Source: Bog-473 sp963766995
GTDB taxonomy: Bacteria; Actinomycetota; Acidimicrobiia; Acidimicrobiales; RAAP-2
Length of the DNA: 64,000 bases
NCBI GenBank assembly: GCA_963766995.1
Contig: CAVYCE010000003.1
Span: forward strand, 496,001 to 560,000
Direction of reading: 5' to 3'
The translations under genes and the position numbers were made by a program. Within the stretch, counting starts at the first letter, position 1. The number at the start of each line of letters is the position of its first letter. Positions 35,382-42,823 of this stretch are shown in pieces. Below the pieces are notes generated by a model. It saw only the letters and a list, made by a program, of their open reading frames with translations, did not search any database and was not told the origin of the DNA.

Positions 35382-36817
35382 CCCACCGCGCCCCGGGCGT
35401 CAAGTGCACAGCCCACCAGCTCGCCCAGCGCATCATCGATGTGGAGGGCCAGCTCGTCGAGCTCCGGCAGGAGTTTGCGGCAAGCAAATAGCCCGAAATG
35501 CAACTGATCCAGATAGGTGAGGATGGTGACGTTGAGTCCAATACCCTCGGCAATCGGTCCGAGTGGATACATGGCACCCACTCGACTTCCAGCACAGAAC
35601 AGTGGGAAGTCGGGCCCCTTCACTCCCGACACCGTCACATTGAACGGCGGGCGCATTCTGTCGAACAACTTCGTGCCGGCCATCACCCGGGCCAGGCGGG
35701 AAACCAACGCCGGTGCAGCAATCTCGGCCAAGTCACCCACGACTCGACCTCGGTGCAGCTGCTCCTTTTCCTTGGCCACCCGTGACGACGCGGCAATGGC
35801 GTCAATCCGCCGTACTGGATCGTCGAACTCAGTGGCCAATGTGACCAACATGCCCGAGACCTGATTCCCCAGGGACTCACCCTGACCTTCAGGACGTGTT
35901 GACACGGGCACCATGGCCACCAGTGCTTGGTCGGCGGGCTCGCCGCGGCTCTGGAGGAGGCGACGCAAGCCTCCGCCCACCCCGGCCAGGATGACGTCGT
36001 TGACCGTGCAGTTGAAAACACTCCGCACCAACTTGACGTCTTCCAGCGGGATCCTCAGTGAAGCAAAGCGCTTGCGGTTCGACACGGCACCGTTGAACGA
36101 TGCCTTCGGCGCCGAGAAGAAACCCGGCGGGAGGGTCTGTCCCCGCTCCGCCAGGCCTCGAGTATGCAGGCCGAGTTCGGCAATGGCTTCCACCCCGGAT
36201 TCGAGGGCGCTCAAGGCGCGACCGGGCTGGCCAGCCAACGAGTTCGCCGCGTATCGCAAGAGGTCGGAGCTGGTCGGCAACGGGGGCGGATCCCACGATT
36301 CCGGCAAGGTGACCACTCGCGCTCTCGGGGTGAGATCGAGAAAGGCCGCCAGGATGGACGCGCCGCTCACCCCATCGAGAATGGCGTGATGCACTTTGGC
36401 AATGAGGGCAGTGCGGTCTTCGGCCAGTCCCTCGACCACATACATCTCCCATAAGGGTCGGTCGGGATCGAGTGGGCGACTCATCACCGACGCCACATAG
36501 GCATCAAGCTCCGCTTGTCCTCCAGGACTGGGCAGGCTGCCGCGGGAGAGGTGGTCGTCCAAGTCGAAGTCGGGGTCGTCAACCCACACCGGATGTTGCA
36601 AGCCGAGCGGCACCCGCATGGCCCGCTGTCGCATCGGGGCCACCAGGTGAATACGTTGGCTGATCACCCGGCGGACCTGGGCATAGCGGGTGGTGGTGGA
36701 GAAAAGCGAACGTGTGCCCTCTGGAGGTTCAAGCACCATCACTACTCCCACGTGCAGCGGCGTGGTGGGCGTTTCTAACGACAAGAACGCGGCATCCATG
36801 CCCTCCAGCGGCTGCAT
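35378..36817 (-). CDS. WS/DGAT-family wax ester/triacylglycerol acyltransferase
   Basis: About 479 residues. The active-site motif HHAILDG (HHxxxDG) is at the expected place after VVEGLAEDRTALIAKV. NDVILAGVGGGLR and the C-terminal domain with PFNVTVSGVKGP are family hallmarks. The enzyme esterifies diacylglycerol or fatty alcohol with acyl-CoA to make storage lipid at the membrane. Two adjacent ATGs (36820, 36817) follow TAGGAG; the second has the better spacing. It is coupled to a methyltransferase downstream and close to dut upstream. Confidence 0.9.
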   Translation of the reverse strand: MQPLEGMDAAFLSLETPTTPLHVGVVMVLEPPEGTRSLFSTTTRYAQVRRVISQRIHLVAPMRQRAMRVPLGLQHPVWVDDPDFDLDDHLSRGSLPSPGGQAELDAYVASVMSRPLDPDRPLWEMYVVEGLAEDRTALIAKVHHAILDGVSGASILAAFLDLTPRARVVTLPESWDPPPLPTSSDLLRYAANSLAGQPGRALSALESGVEAIAELGLHTRGLAERGQTLPPGFFSAPKASFNGAVSNRKRFASLRIPLEDVKLVRSVFNCTVNDVILAGVGGGLRRLLQSRGEPADQALVAMVPVSTRPEGQGESLGNQVSGMLVTLATEFDDPVRRIDAIAASSRVAKEKEQLHRGRVVGDLAEIAAPALVSRLARVMAGTKLFDRMRPPFNVTVSGVKGPDFPLFCAGSRVGAMYPLGPIAEGIGLNVTILTYLDQLHFGLFACRKLLPELDELALHIDDALGELVGCALDARGAVG

Positions 36818-36851
36818 CATGCTCCTACTCTTGCCCACATCTTCCGAAGAA

Positions 36852-37295
36852 TCACGTGCCGGTATGCCCAAAGCCACCCGCTCCTCGCCTGGCGTCTCCT
36901 AATTCGTCGAGGGTCGATAACTCGAAGGCAGTCTCTTCTACCCGCATGATCACGAGCTGGGCGATGCGATCCCCTCGGGACACCGAATAGTCCTCGGTCG
37001 AATCGTGATTGACCAGAATGACCTGCAGCTCCCCGCGGTAACCGGCGTCTATGAGACCGGGAGAATTGAGACAGGTGACGCCGTGGCGCAATGCCAGTCC
37101 ACTCCGGGGGAGTATGAATCCGGCGTATCCCTCCGGAATGGCAACGGCCACTCCGGTCGGCACCAGCGCACGACCACCCCGGGCCGAAATCACCACATCA
37201 TGGCGAGCCAGGAGGTCGGCGCCGGCATCACCTGGGCGGGCATAGGCCGGCACCGCAAGGTCGGCATCGAGCTGGTGCAAGCGCACAGGCAGCAT
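36852..37295 (-). CDS. dut: dUTP diphosphatase
   Basis: 147-residue trimeric dUTPase converting dUTP to dUMP and PPi. All five motifs are visible: PGDAGADLLA, PRSGLALRHG, NSPGLIDAGYRGE, GDRIAQLVI and the C-terminal arm RGAGGFGHTGT. No Shine-Dalgarno site precedes ATG 37295. A TAATGT hexamer (37302-37307) ends 6 nt upstream, so the message may be leaderless. Divergent from orn. Confidence 0.96.
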   Translation of the reverse strand: MLPVRLHQLDADLAVPAYARPGDAGADLLARHDVVISARGGRALVPTGVAVAIPEGYAGFILPRSGLALRHGVTCLNSPGLIDAGYRGELQVILVNHDSTEDYSVSRGDRIAQLVIMRVEETAFELSTLDELGDARRGAGGFGHTGT

Positions 37296-37354
37296 CGCAG
37301 GACATTACAAGGTCACTCATGTCGCCTTGACCGCTGCCGATAGCATGCCCGCAC

Positions 37355-37903
37355 ATGCTGGTCTGGATCGATCTCGAAATGACGGGTCTCGACCCGGCGC
37401 GCCATGCCGTGGTCGAGATCGCCTGCCTCATCACCGACGATGACTTACAGATCGTGGCCGAAGGACCGGACCTGGTCATACACGCCACCGAAGCGCAGCT
37501 GGCCGAAATGGATGACTACGTCACGTCCATGCACACGCGTTCTGGACTACTCGAGGCCATTGCCACCTCCACGCTGACGCTGGAGGATGCTTCCGCTCAG
37601 ACACTGGCATTCCTGAGCCAGCACATCAGTGAAACTGGGTCCGTGCCCATGGCTGGCAACTCCATTGGCACTGATCGGCGCTTCCTGGCCGTGCATCTCC
37701 CGGCCATCGAGGACTTCTGCAACTACCGATCAGTTGACGTGTCCACCATCAAGGAGTTGTGCCGCCGCTGGTACCCCGACGTGTTCAAGGACGCGCCGGA
37801 GAAAAAGGGAGGACATCGCGCCCTTCAGGACATCCGCGAGAGCGTGGCCGAACTCCGGTACTACCGAACTGCCGTCTTCCACCCCAGTCCCACCAAGGAG
37901 TAG
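37355..37903 (+). CDS. orn: Oligoribonuclease
   Basis: 182-residue DEDDh 3'-5' exonuclease that clears 2-5 nt RNA and pGpG. Exo I is WIDLEMTGLD, Exo II is MAGNSIGTDRRFL, and Exo III with the catalytic histidine is HRALQDIRES. Length is normal. TAGCAT ends exactly 8 nt before the ATG and there is no ribosome site, suggesting a leaderless message. The acyl-CoA ligase follows, its ribosome site lying in the orn stop region. Confidence 0.96.
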   Translation: MLVWIDLEMTGLDPARHAVVEIACLITDDDLQIVAEGPDLVIHATEAQLAEMDDYVTSMHTRSGLLEAIATSTLTLEDASAQTLAFLSQHISETGSVPMAGNSIGTDRRFLAVHLPAIEDFCNYRSVDVSTIKELCRRWYPDVFKDAPEKKGGHRALQDIRESVAELRYYRTAVFHPSPTKE

Positions 37904-37908
37904 ATCAA

Positions 37909-39708
37909 GTGACGCCCGCCAAGAACGACACGCCCTCCATGTCCATTGCCGAGGCCGATGCGACTCTCACGTCGGCCGGTCAGATGTTCGAGATCGAAGA
38001 AGTCGTCATCCGAGGCGTGGCTACCCGGACCTGGAAGAACGCACCGCCTTCATTGCGCACCATCCTCGACATGTCCTTCGGTCACGGCGACGCCACCTTC
38101 CTCGTCTACGAAGACGAGACCACCACCTTCGCCCAGCACTACCGCATCGCTTGCACGCTGGCGCGCCGCCTGCAGTCGGAATTCGGCATCGAAAAGGGTG
38201 ATCGGGTCACAATTGCCATGCGGAATATCCCCGAGTGGATCATGGCCTTTTGGGGCATCACATTGGCCGGGGGCATCGTCGTTCCCCTCAACGCCTGGTG
38301 GAGCGGCGAGGAGCTCCGCTACGGACTGGAGGACTCCGGCTCCAAGGTCGCATTCGTCGACACCGAGCGGGCCGACCGCATTCGCCCGTTCCTGGGTGGT
38401 CTCGAAGGATTCAGCGCCCTCATCGTGGCCGACGAGCATCGGGCGATCGGTGGCCCGGCGCCCGCCGTGGTCACGCCAGCGGAGAGCACAGTGCAGATAA
38501 AGGAATGGCCGTTCGTCCTGGCTCTCGGCGAGGTCGACCTCGAGGCCACACCGCTCGACATCGCCATTGATCCCGAGGACGACGCCACAATCTTCTATAC
38601 CTCGGGCACCACGGGCAGGCCCAAGGGGGCCGTCGGCACCCACCGCAACATCTGCACCAATCTCATGAACCTCTTCTTCGTCAACACCAGAGGGCAATTG
38701 CGCTACGGCAGCTCAGGCATTGCCGAGGCTGGATCCAAAGTGCAGAACTCCTATCTCCTCTCCGTGCCCCTCTTCCATGCCACTGGCTGCCACGCCGTCA
38801 TGGTGGGCAACATTGCTGCCGGCGGGAAGATCGTGATGATGCATCACTTCGACCCCGAGCGAGCGCTGGAGCTGATTGAGCGGGAGCAAATCACGACCTT
38901 CGGCGGCGTGCCGGCCATGGTCATGCAGGTGCTGGACTCGCCGAACTTTTCCAAGTTCGATACGTCCTCCATCCGCGGCGTCTCCTACGGTGGCGCTCCC
39001 GCTCCGCCGGACCTGGTCCGTCGCATTCGTGAGGCCTGGCCCATCGGCCAGCCCTCGAACGGCTACGGACTGACTGAAACCTCTTCGGTCACGTCAATGA
39101 ACTCCGGCGGCGACTACGTGGCCAAGCCCAAGAGCGTGGGTCCTCCCGTCCCAGTCACCGACGTTGCCATTGTGGATGAGGACTTCACCGGCGCGGAGCC
39201 CGACCCGGCGCGGCCACAGGGTCCCGACGTGCGGGGCGAGTTGTGGGTGAAGGGTCCCCAGGTGGTGCGTGGCTACTGGCACCGACCCGAAGAGACCGAC
39301 ATGGTCTTCACCCAGGGGTGGCTCCACACCGGTGACGTCGCCACGCTCGATGACGAGAACTACATCTATATCGTCGACCGCGCCAAGGACGTCATCATCA
39401 GAGGCGGCGAGAACATTTATTCGGTGCAGGTGGAGGCCGCTCTCTTTGAGCACCCCGCTGTGGCCGACTGTGCCGTTATCGGCATCCCCGAACCCACGCT
39501 GGGCGAAGAGGTCGGTGCCGTCATCGTGCTTCGTCCCGGGTACAAGGTGGGCGCCGACGAACTGTCCAAGCACGTCAAAGAGCGCTTGGCCGGATTCATG
39601 GTGCCCACCCACGTGTGGTTCCGTGACGAGCCTCTCCCCCGCAACCCAGCTGGCAAGGTGCTGAAGCGCCAGCTGCGCGACGAATTGGTAACGGCACCAC
39701 CTAGCTGA
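37909..39708 (+). CDS. Acyl-CoA synthetase/AMP-dependent ligase
   Basis: 599-residue ANL-family enzyme that activates a carboxylic acid to acyl-AMP and then acyl-CoA. The P-loop-like A3 motif is IFYTSGTTGRPKGAVGTHRN, A5 is NGYGLTETSS, A7 is WLHTGDVATLD, A8 has DRAKDVIIRGGENIYSVQVE, and the catalytic lysine is in NPAGKVLKRQL. GTG 37909 has AAGGAG 8 nt upstream. Its stop abuts the stop of the convergent gene at 39709. Chain length preference is not readable; a fatty or aromatic acid is likely. Confidence 0.9.
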   Translation: MTPAKNDTPSMSIAEADATLTSAGQMFEIEEVVIRGVATRTWKNAPPSLRTILDMSFGHGDATFLVYEDETTTFAQHYRIACTLARRLQSEFGIEKGDRVTIAMRNIPEWIMAFWGITLAGGIVVPLNAWWSGEELRYGLEDSGSKVAFVDTERADRIRPFLGGLEGFSALIVADEHRAIGGPAPAVVTPAESTVQIKEWPFVLALGEVDLEATPLDIAIDPEDDATIFYTSGTTGRPKGAVGTHRNICTNLMNLFFVNTRGQLRYGSSGIAEAGSKVQNSYLLSVPLFHATGCHAVMVGNIAAGGKIVMMHHFDPERALELIEREQITTFGGVPAMVMQVLDSPNFSKFDTSSIRGVSYGGAPAPPDLVRRIREAWPIGQPSNGYGLTETSSVTSMNSGGDYVAKPKSVGPPVPVTDVAIVDEDFTGAEPDPARPQGPDVRGELWVKGPQVVRGYWHRPEETDMVFTQGWLHTGDVATLDDENYIYIVDRAKDVIIRGGENIYSVQVEAALFEHPAVADCAVIGIPEPTLGEEVGAVIVLRPGYKVGADELSKHVKERLAGFMVPTHVWFRDEPLPRNPAGKVLKRQLRDELVTAPPS

Positions 39709-40305
39709 TCAGGCCCATGGGTCTCGACCAGTCAGTCCGAGCAAACGATCCATCAGGGGAGCGATAGACGGCACCTCAACCGGGGCCGGGAACACGCCGA
39801 TGGCCCGCCATTCCTCGGCATGTGGGCTTACCTCGTCCCAGATTCCTTGTACCAACGCCTCGGGGAGGCCCGGTGTGACCCCAATCACTTTGGCGATGTC
39901 GTGGGCTCGCAAGCCACGGAACATGTTGATCTGCCAGAAGTACTCCCGAAGGGTGTAGTCGCCGAAGGACAGATGCACTACCTGTTCGAGGTCGGTCACC
40001 GCATCGGCCGCGGCACTTGCCGTAGTCACGATGGCGGCAAAGCTGCCCTTTGGATCATGACCAAGGAGATCGCCATCGAACTTGTCCGACCCCGCCTGTT
40101 CCATGGTGCGGCCGGACAGCATGTCGGGCACCCAGGCATCGTCGTAGGCGTGGTAGTTGATGAGCTCACGAAGCGTGGGTGGCTCCGGACGCACTCGGGT
40201 GGTGAAGTTGGCCGGCATCACCATTGACCACTGGTCGTCGGTGATCTGCTGGACCACGCGCAATAAGGCTTGTTCAGCCAGCAGGAAGACGTCGGGTTCA
40301 TTCAT
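39709..40305 (-). CDS. DinB/MDMPI-N-like metal-binding protein (TIGR03086-like)
   Basis: 198 residues predicted as a four-helix bundle. The pattern (EQALLRVVQQITDDQW, then TLRELINYHAYDDAWVPDML and FGDYTLREYFWQINMFRGLRAHDIAKV) resembles actinobacterial DinB/maleylpyruvate-isomerase N-terminal proteins that bind a divalent metal through histidines, often with mycothiol. ATG 40305 follows GAGGAGAG and is preferred over the longer upstream frame. The specific reaction is unknown. Confidence 0.65.
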   Translation of the reverse strand: MNEPDVFLLAEQALLRVVQQITDDQWSMVMPANFTTRVRPEPPTLRELINYHAYDDAWVPDMLSGRTMEQAGSDKFDGDLLGHDPKGSFAAIVTTASAAADAVTDLEQVVHLSFGDYTLREYFWQINMFRGLRAHDIAKVIGVTPGLPEALVQGIWDEVSPHAEEWRAIGVFPAPVEVPSIAPLMDRLLGLTGRDPWA

Positions 40306-40366
40306 TTCTCTCTCCTCGCTCGAGTGCGGTCGCATAGTGGCAGAGCGCTGTGACAGCACCAGACGC

Positions 40367-40396
40367 GACGATGCCGGCCCAGAGGCCGGCATCGTC
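40367..40396 (-). terminator. 13-bp stem-loop downstream of peroxiredoxin
   Basis: Arms GACGATGCCGGCC and its exact complement enclose the loop CAGA, 36 nt past the peroxiredoxin stop. There is no T-run; it fits the U-less terminators of high-GC actinobacteria. Confidence 0.65.
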
Positions 40397-40431
40397 AACT
40401 CCTATTGGGTGGAAGATTCCACCCAGGCCAC

Positions 40432-41067
40432 TCAGCGGTTGGGCTGAGGGGTAACCCGCAGGTAGGGCTTGAGCGCCTTCCAACCCTTGGGGAACCGCTC
40501 CTTGGCCTCGTCGTCGCTCAGCGCTGGGACGATGATGACGTCCTGACCATCAACCCAGTTCACCGGCGTGGCGACCTTGTAGTCGGCCGTGAGCTGCAGG
40601 GAGTCGAGGACGCGGATGATCTCGTCCACATTGCGGCCGGTCGAGGCAGGGTAGGTGAGCGTCAGCTTGACCTTTTTGTCCGGTCCGACGATGAACACCG
40701 AGCGCACCGTCAAGGTGTCGTTGGCGTTGGGGTGGATCATGTCGTAGAGGTCCGCTACTTGGCGGTCCTCGTCACCGATGATCGGGAAGGCCAGTGCCGA
40801 GCCCTGGGTCTCCTCAATGTCGCCGGCCCATCCCTTGTGGGACTCGACCGAGTCGACCGAAATAGCCAGAAGCTTGGTGTTCCGCTTGTCGAACTCGGGC
40901 TTGGCCTTTGAGAAGGCGCCCAGCTCGGTGGTGCACACCGGGGTGAAGTCCTTGGGGTGCGAGAACAGAATGCCCCAGCTGTCACCCAGCCACTCGTGGA
41001 AATTGATGGTGCCGTCGGTGGTGTCAGCGGTGAAATCGGGAGCAGTATCCCCTAGTCGAACTGCCAT
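40432..41067 (-). CDS. 1-Cys peroxiredoxin (Prx6 type)
   Basis: 211-residue thiol peroxidase reducing H2O2 and alkyl hydroperoxides in the cytosol. The peroxidatic cysteine lies in HPKDFTPVCTTELG. A long C-terminal domain with KVKLTLTYPASTGRN and PVNWVDGQDVIIVPA is typical of Prx6. No second resolving cysteine is present. ATG 41067 has AGGAGG 5 nt upstream. A strong stem-loop follows the gene. Upstream, ATCGGGT (41115) and ACCCGAT (41138) form a spaced inverted repeat. Confidence 0.93.
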   Translation of the reverse strand: MAVRLGDTAPDFTADTTDGTINFHEWLGDSWGILFSHPKDFTPVCTTELGAFSKAKPEFDKRNTKLLAISVDSVESHKGWAGDIEETQGSALAFPIIGDEDRQVADLYDMIHPNANDTLTVRSVFIVGPDKKVKLTLTYPASTGRNVDEIIRVLDSLQLTADYKVATPVNWVDGQDVIIVPALSDDEAKERFPKGWKALKPYLRVTPQPNR

Positions 41068-41198
41068 GTGTGCCTCCTGTAGAGATGACGCTGTGTGAAT
41101 GAGACTTCCACCATATCGGGTGAAATCCTTAATGTCGACCCGATTGGTCAACTTTAGGTGATGAGTAGGTGACGACGCCGGGGACAGGTCCCTAATCA

Positions 41199-41224
41199 GG
41201 CCTGGTCGAGCCAGTGACCAGGCC
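41199..41224. repeat. Inverted repeat GGCCTGGTC-N8-GACCAGGCC
   Basis: Perfect 9-bp arms with an 8-nt loop, 20 nt before the enoyl-CoA hydratase start and between two divergent genes. It could be an operator or a hairpin in the leader RNA. Confidence 0.5.
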
Positions 41225-41244
41225 CGTCATGCGAGAATGCCTCG

Positions 41245-42060
41245 GTGGCGCCCGATCCGGCTGAGAACCCCGACTACACGCCATACCGCACCGACACCCT
41301 GCTCATCGACCGCGATGGTCCGGTAACCGTGGTCACCATCAACCGCCCCGAGCGTCGCAATTCAGTCGACAGCCACTGCGCCGATCAACTCCGGGATGCG
41401 TTCCTGGCCTTCGATGCCGACGAATCCCAGTCGGTGGCCATCCTGACGGGTGCCGATGGCACCTTCTGCGCCGGCGCCGACCTGAAAGCCGTGGCCGAGG
41501 GTGATCGGCGGCCCATCCCCGACCAAGGGTCGGGTCCTATGGGTCCAACTCGGCTCACCCTTTCCAAGCCGGTGCTCGCCGCCGTTGAGGGGTTTGCGGT
41601 GGCTGGGGGGATAGAACTGGCCCTCTGGTGTGACCTCCGGATCGCGGCCCAGGATGCGGTATTTGGCGTCTTCTGCCGGCGCTTCGGGGTGCCGCTGTGT
41701 GATCTCGGTACCGTGCGTCTCCCCCGCATTCTGGGTCATGGACGGGCGATGGACCTGATCCTGACCGGAAGGGCTGTCGATGCCCCGGAGGCCCTGCAGC
41801 TTGGCCTGGCAAATCGGGTGGTCCCCAACGGGAAAGCGCTGTCCGCGGCGCTGGATCTGGCCCATCAGCTCGCGGCTCTCCCCCAGTTCTGCCTTCGCTC
41901 CGACCGAATGTCAGCGCTCGAACAATGGGGACTGACCGAGGAAGAGGCGGCCGTCATCGAAGCCCGTCGCGCCCGGGACGTCATCAATAGCGGCGAGACC
42001 CTTGAGGGCGCTCGCCGCTTCGCAGCAGGAGCTGGGCGTGGCGGCGCCTCCTTGTCCTGA
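41245..42060 (+). CDS. Enoyl-CoA hydratase/isomerase family (crotonase fold)
   Basis: 271-residue crotonase. Oxyanion-hole segments are CAGADLKAVAEG and AVEGFAVAGGIELALWCDL, and the C-terminal trimerisation helix is present. The glutamates usual for hydration appear changed (FGVPLCDLGTVRLPR lacks the standard Glu pair), so isomerase, thioesterase-like or other crotonase chemistry is possible. GTG 41245 has no ribosome site. The following HAD gene starts 8 nt after its stop. Confidence 0.85.
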   Translation: MAPDPAENPDYTPYRTDTLLIDRDGPVTVVTINRPERRNSVDSHCADQLRDAFLAFDADESQSVAILTGADGTFCAGADLKAVAEGDRRPIPDQGSGPMGPTRLTLSKPVLAAVEGFAVAGGIELALWCDLRIAAQDAVFGVFCRRFGVPLCDLGTVRLPRILGHGRAMDLILTGRAVDAPEALQLGLANRVVPNGKALSAALDLAHQLAALPQFCLRSDRMSALEQWGLTEEEAAVIEARRARDVINSGETLEGARRFAAGAGRGGASLS

Positions 42061-42067
42061 ACACACC

Positions 42068-42823
42068 GTGACCACTACTCCGGCATCATCAGGCGACCAC
42101 GTCCGGCGCACCACCGTGGCCGCCTTCGACTTCGACGGCACCCTTACCAGCGGGGGCAGTGTGTTCCCATTCCTGGTGCAGCTCAAGGGCCGTGGGCCAG
42201 TGCTGCGGGCCACAGGCGTGCTGGCACCTCAACTCGGCCGAGCGGCGCTGATGGGCGGCGTTGCGGCCGATGGCACCAAGCAAAAGATGTTCACCCGACT
42301 GTTCGCCGGCATGTCCGAATCGGAGTTGAACAACGTTGCCGCGTCCTTCGCATCCGACCATCTGGCCAAACACCTGCGGGACGACATGCGACGGCGCTTG
42401 GAGTGGCATCAAAACCAAGGCCACTACACGATGATCGTCTCCGCTTCACCCGAGTGCTACGTGAGGCCCGCCGGTGAGCTCTTGGGTGTCGATGGTGTGG
42501 TGGCAACCCGATTGGCCGTCGACAGCAAGGGTTTCTTGACCGGGGGTTACGACGGCAAGAATTGCCGAGGAGCCGAGAAGTTTTCGCGCCTTATTGCCCA
42601 TCTCCGCAGCAGCGGTCTCTTTGGTACGGGGGCCGAACAGCCCGAAATGTGGGCGTATGGCAACAGCCGGGGTGACCTACGCATGCTGCAAGCGGCCGAT
42701 CACGGCGTCGATGCCGGGAGGCTGGGACCCTTGGGTCGCCTTCGCCGCTTCCCTCGCCTGGTTGATGTGGTGGCCGAGTCTGGTCAGGGTGTCGCGGCAA
42801 TGCCAACGACATCGCCCGAATAG
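42068..42823 (+). CDS. HAD-IB family phosphatase (SerB/CicA-like)
   Basis: 251-residue haloacid-dehalogenase-superfamily hydrolase. The catalytic DFDGTLTSGG (DxDGT) is near residue 20; VSASPECYVRP carries motif II; the lysine and acidic residues follow in GAEKFSRL and YGNSRGDLRML (motif III/IV). The helical cap is of the IB type found in phosphoserine and lysophosphatidic-acid phosphatases. GTG 42068 follows the hydratase closely. The last 40 nt overlap the convergent SpoIID gene. Confidence 0.85.
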   Translation: MTTTPASSGDHVRRTTVAAFDFDGTLTSGGSVFPFLVQLKGRGPVLRATGVLAPQLGRAALMGGVAADGTKQKMFTRLFAGMSESELNNVAASFASDHLAKHLRDDMRRRLEWHQNQGHYTMIVSASPECYVRPAGELLGVDGVVATRLAVDSKGFLTGGYDGKNCRGAEKFSRLIAHLRSSGLFGTGAEQPEMWAYGNSRGDLRMLQAADHGVDAGRLGPLGRLRRFPRLVDVVAESGQGVAAMPTTSPE

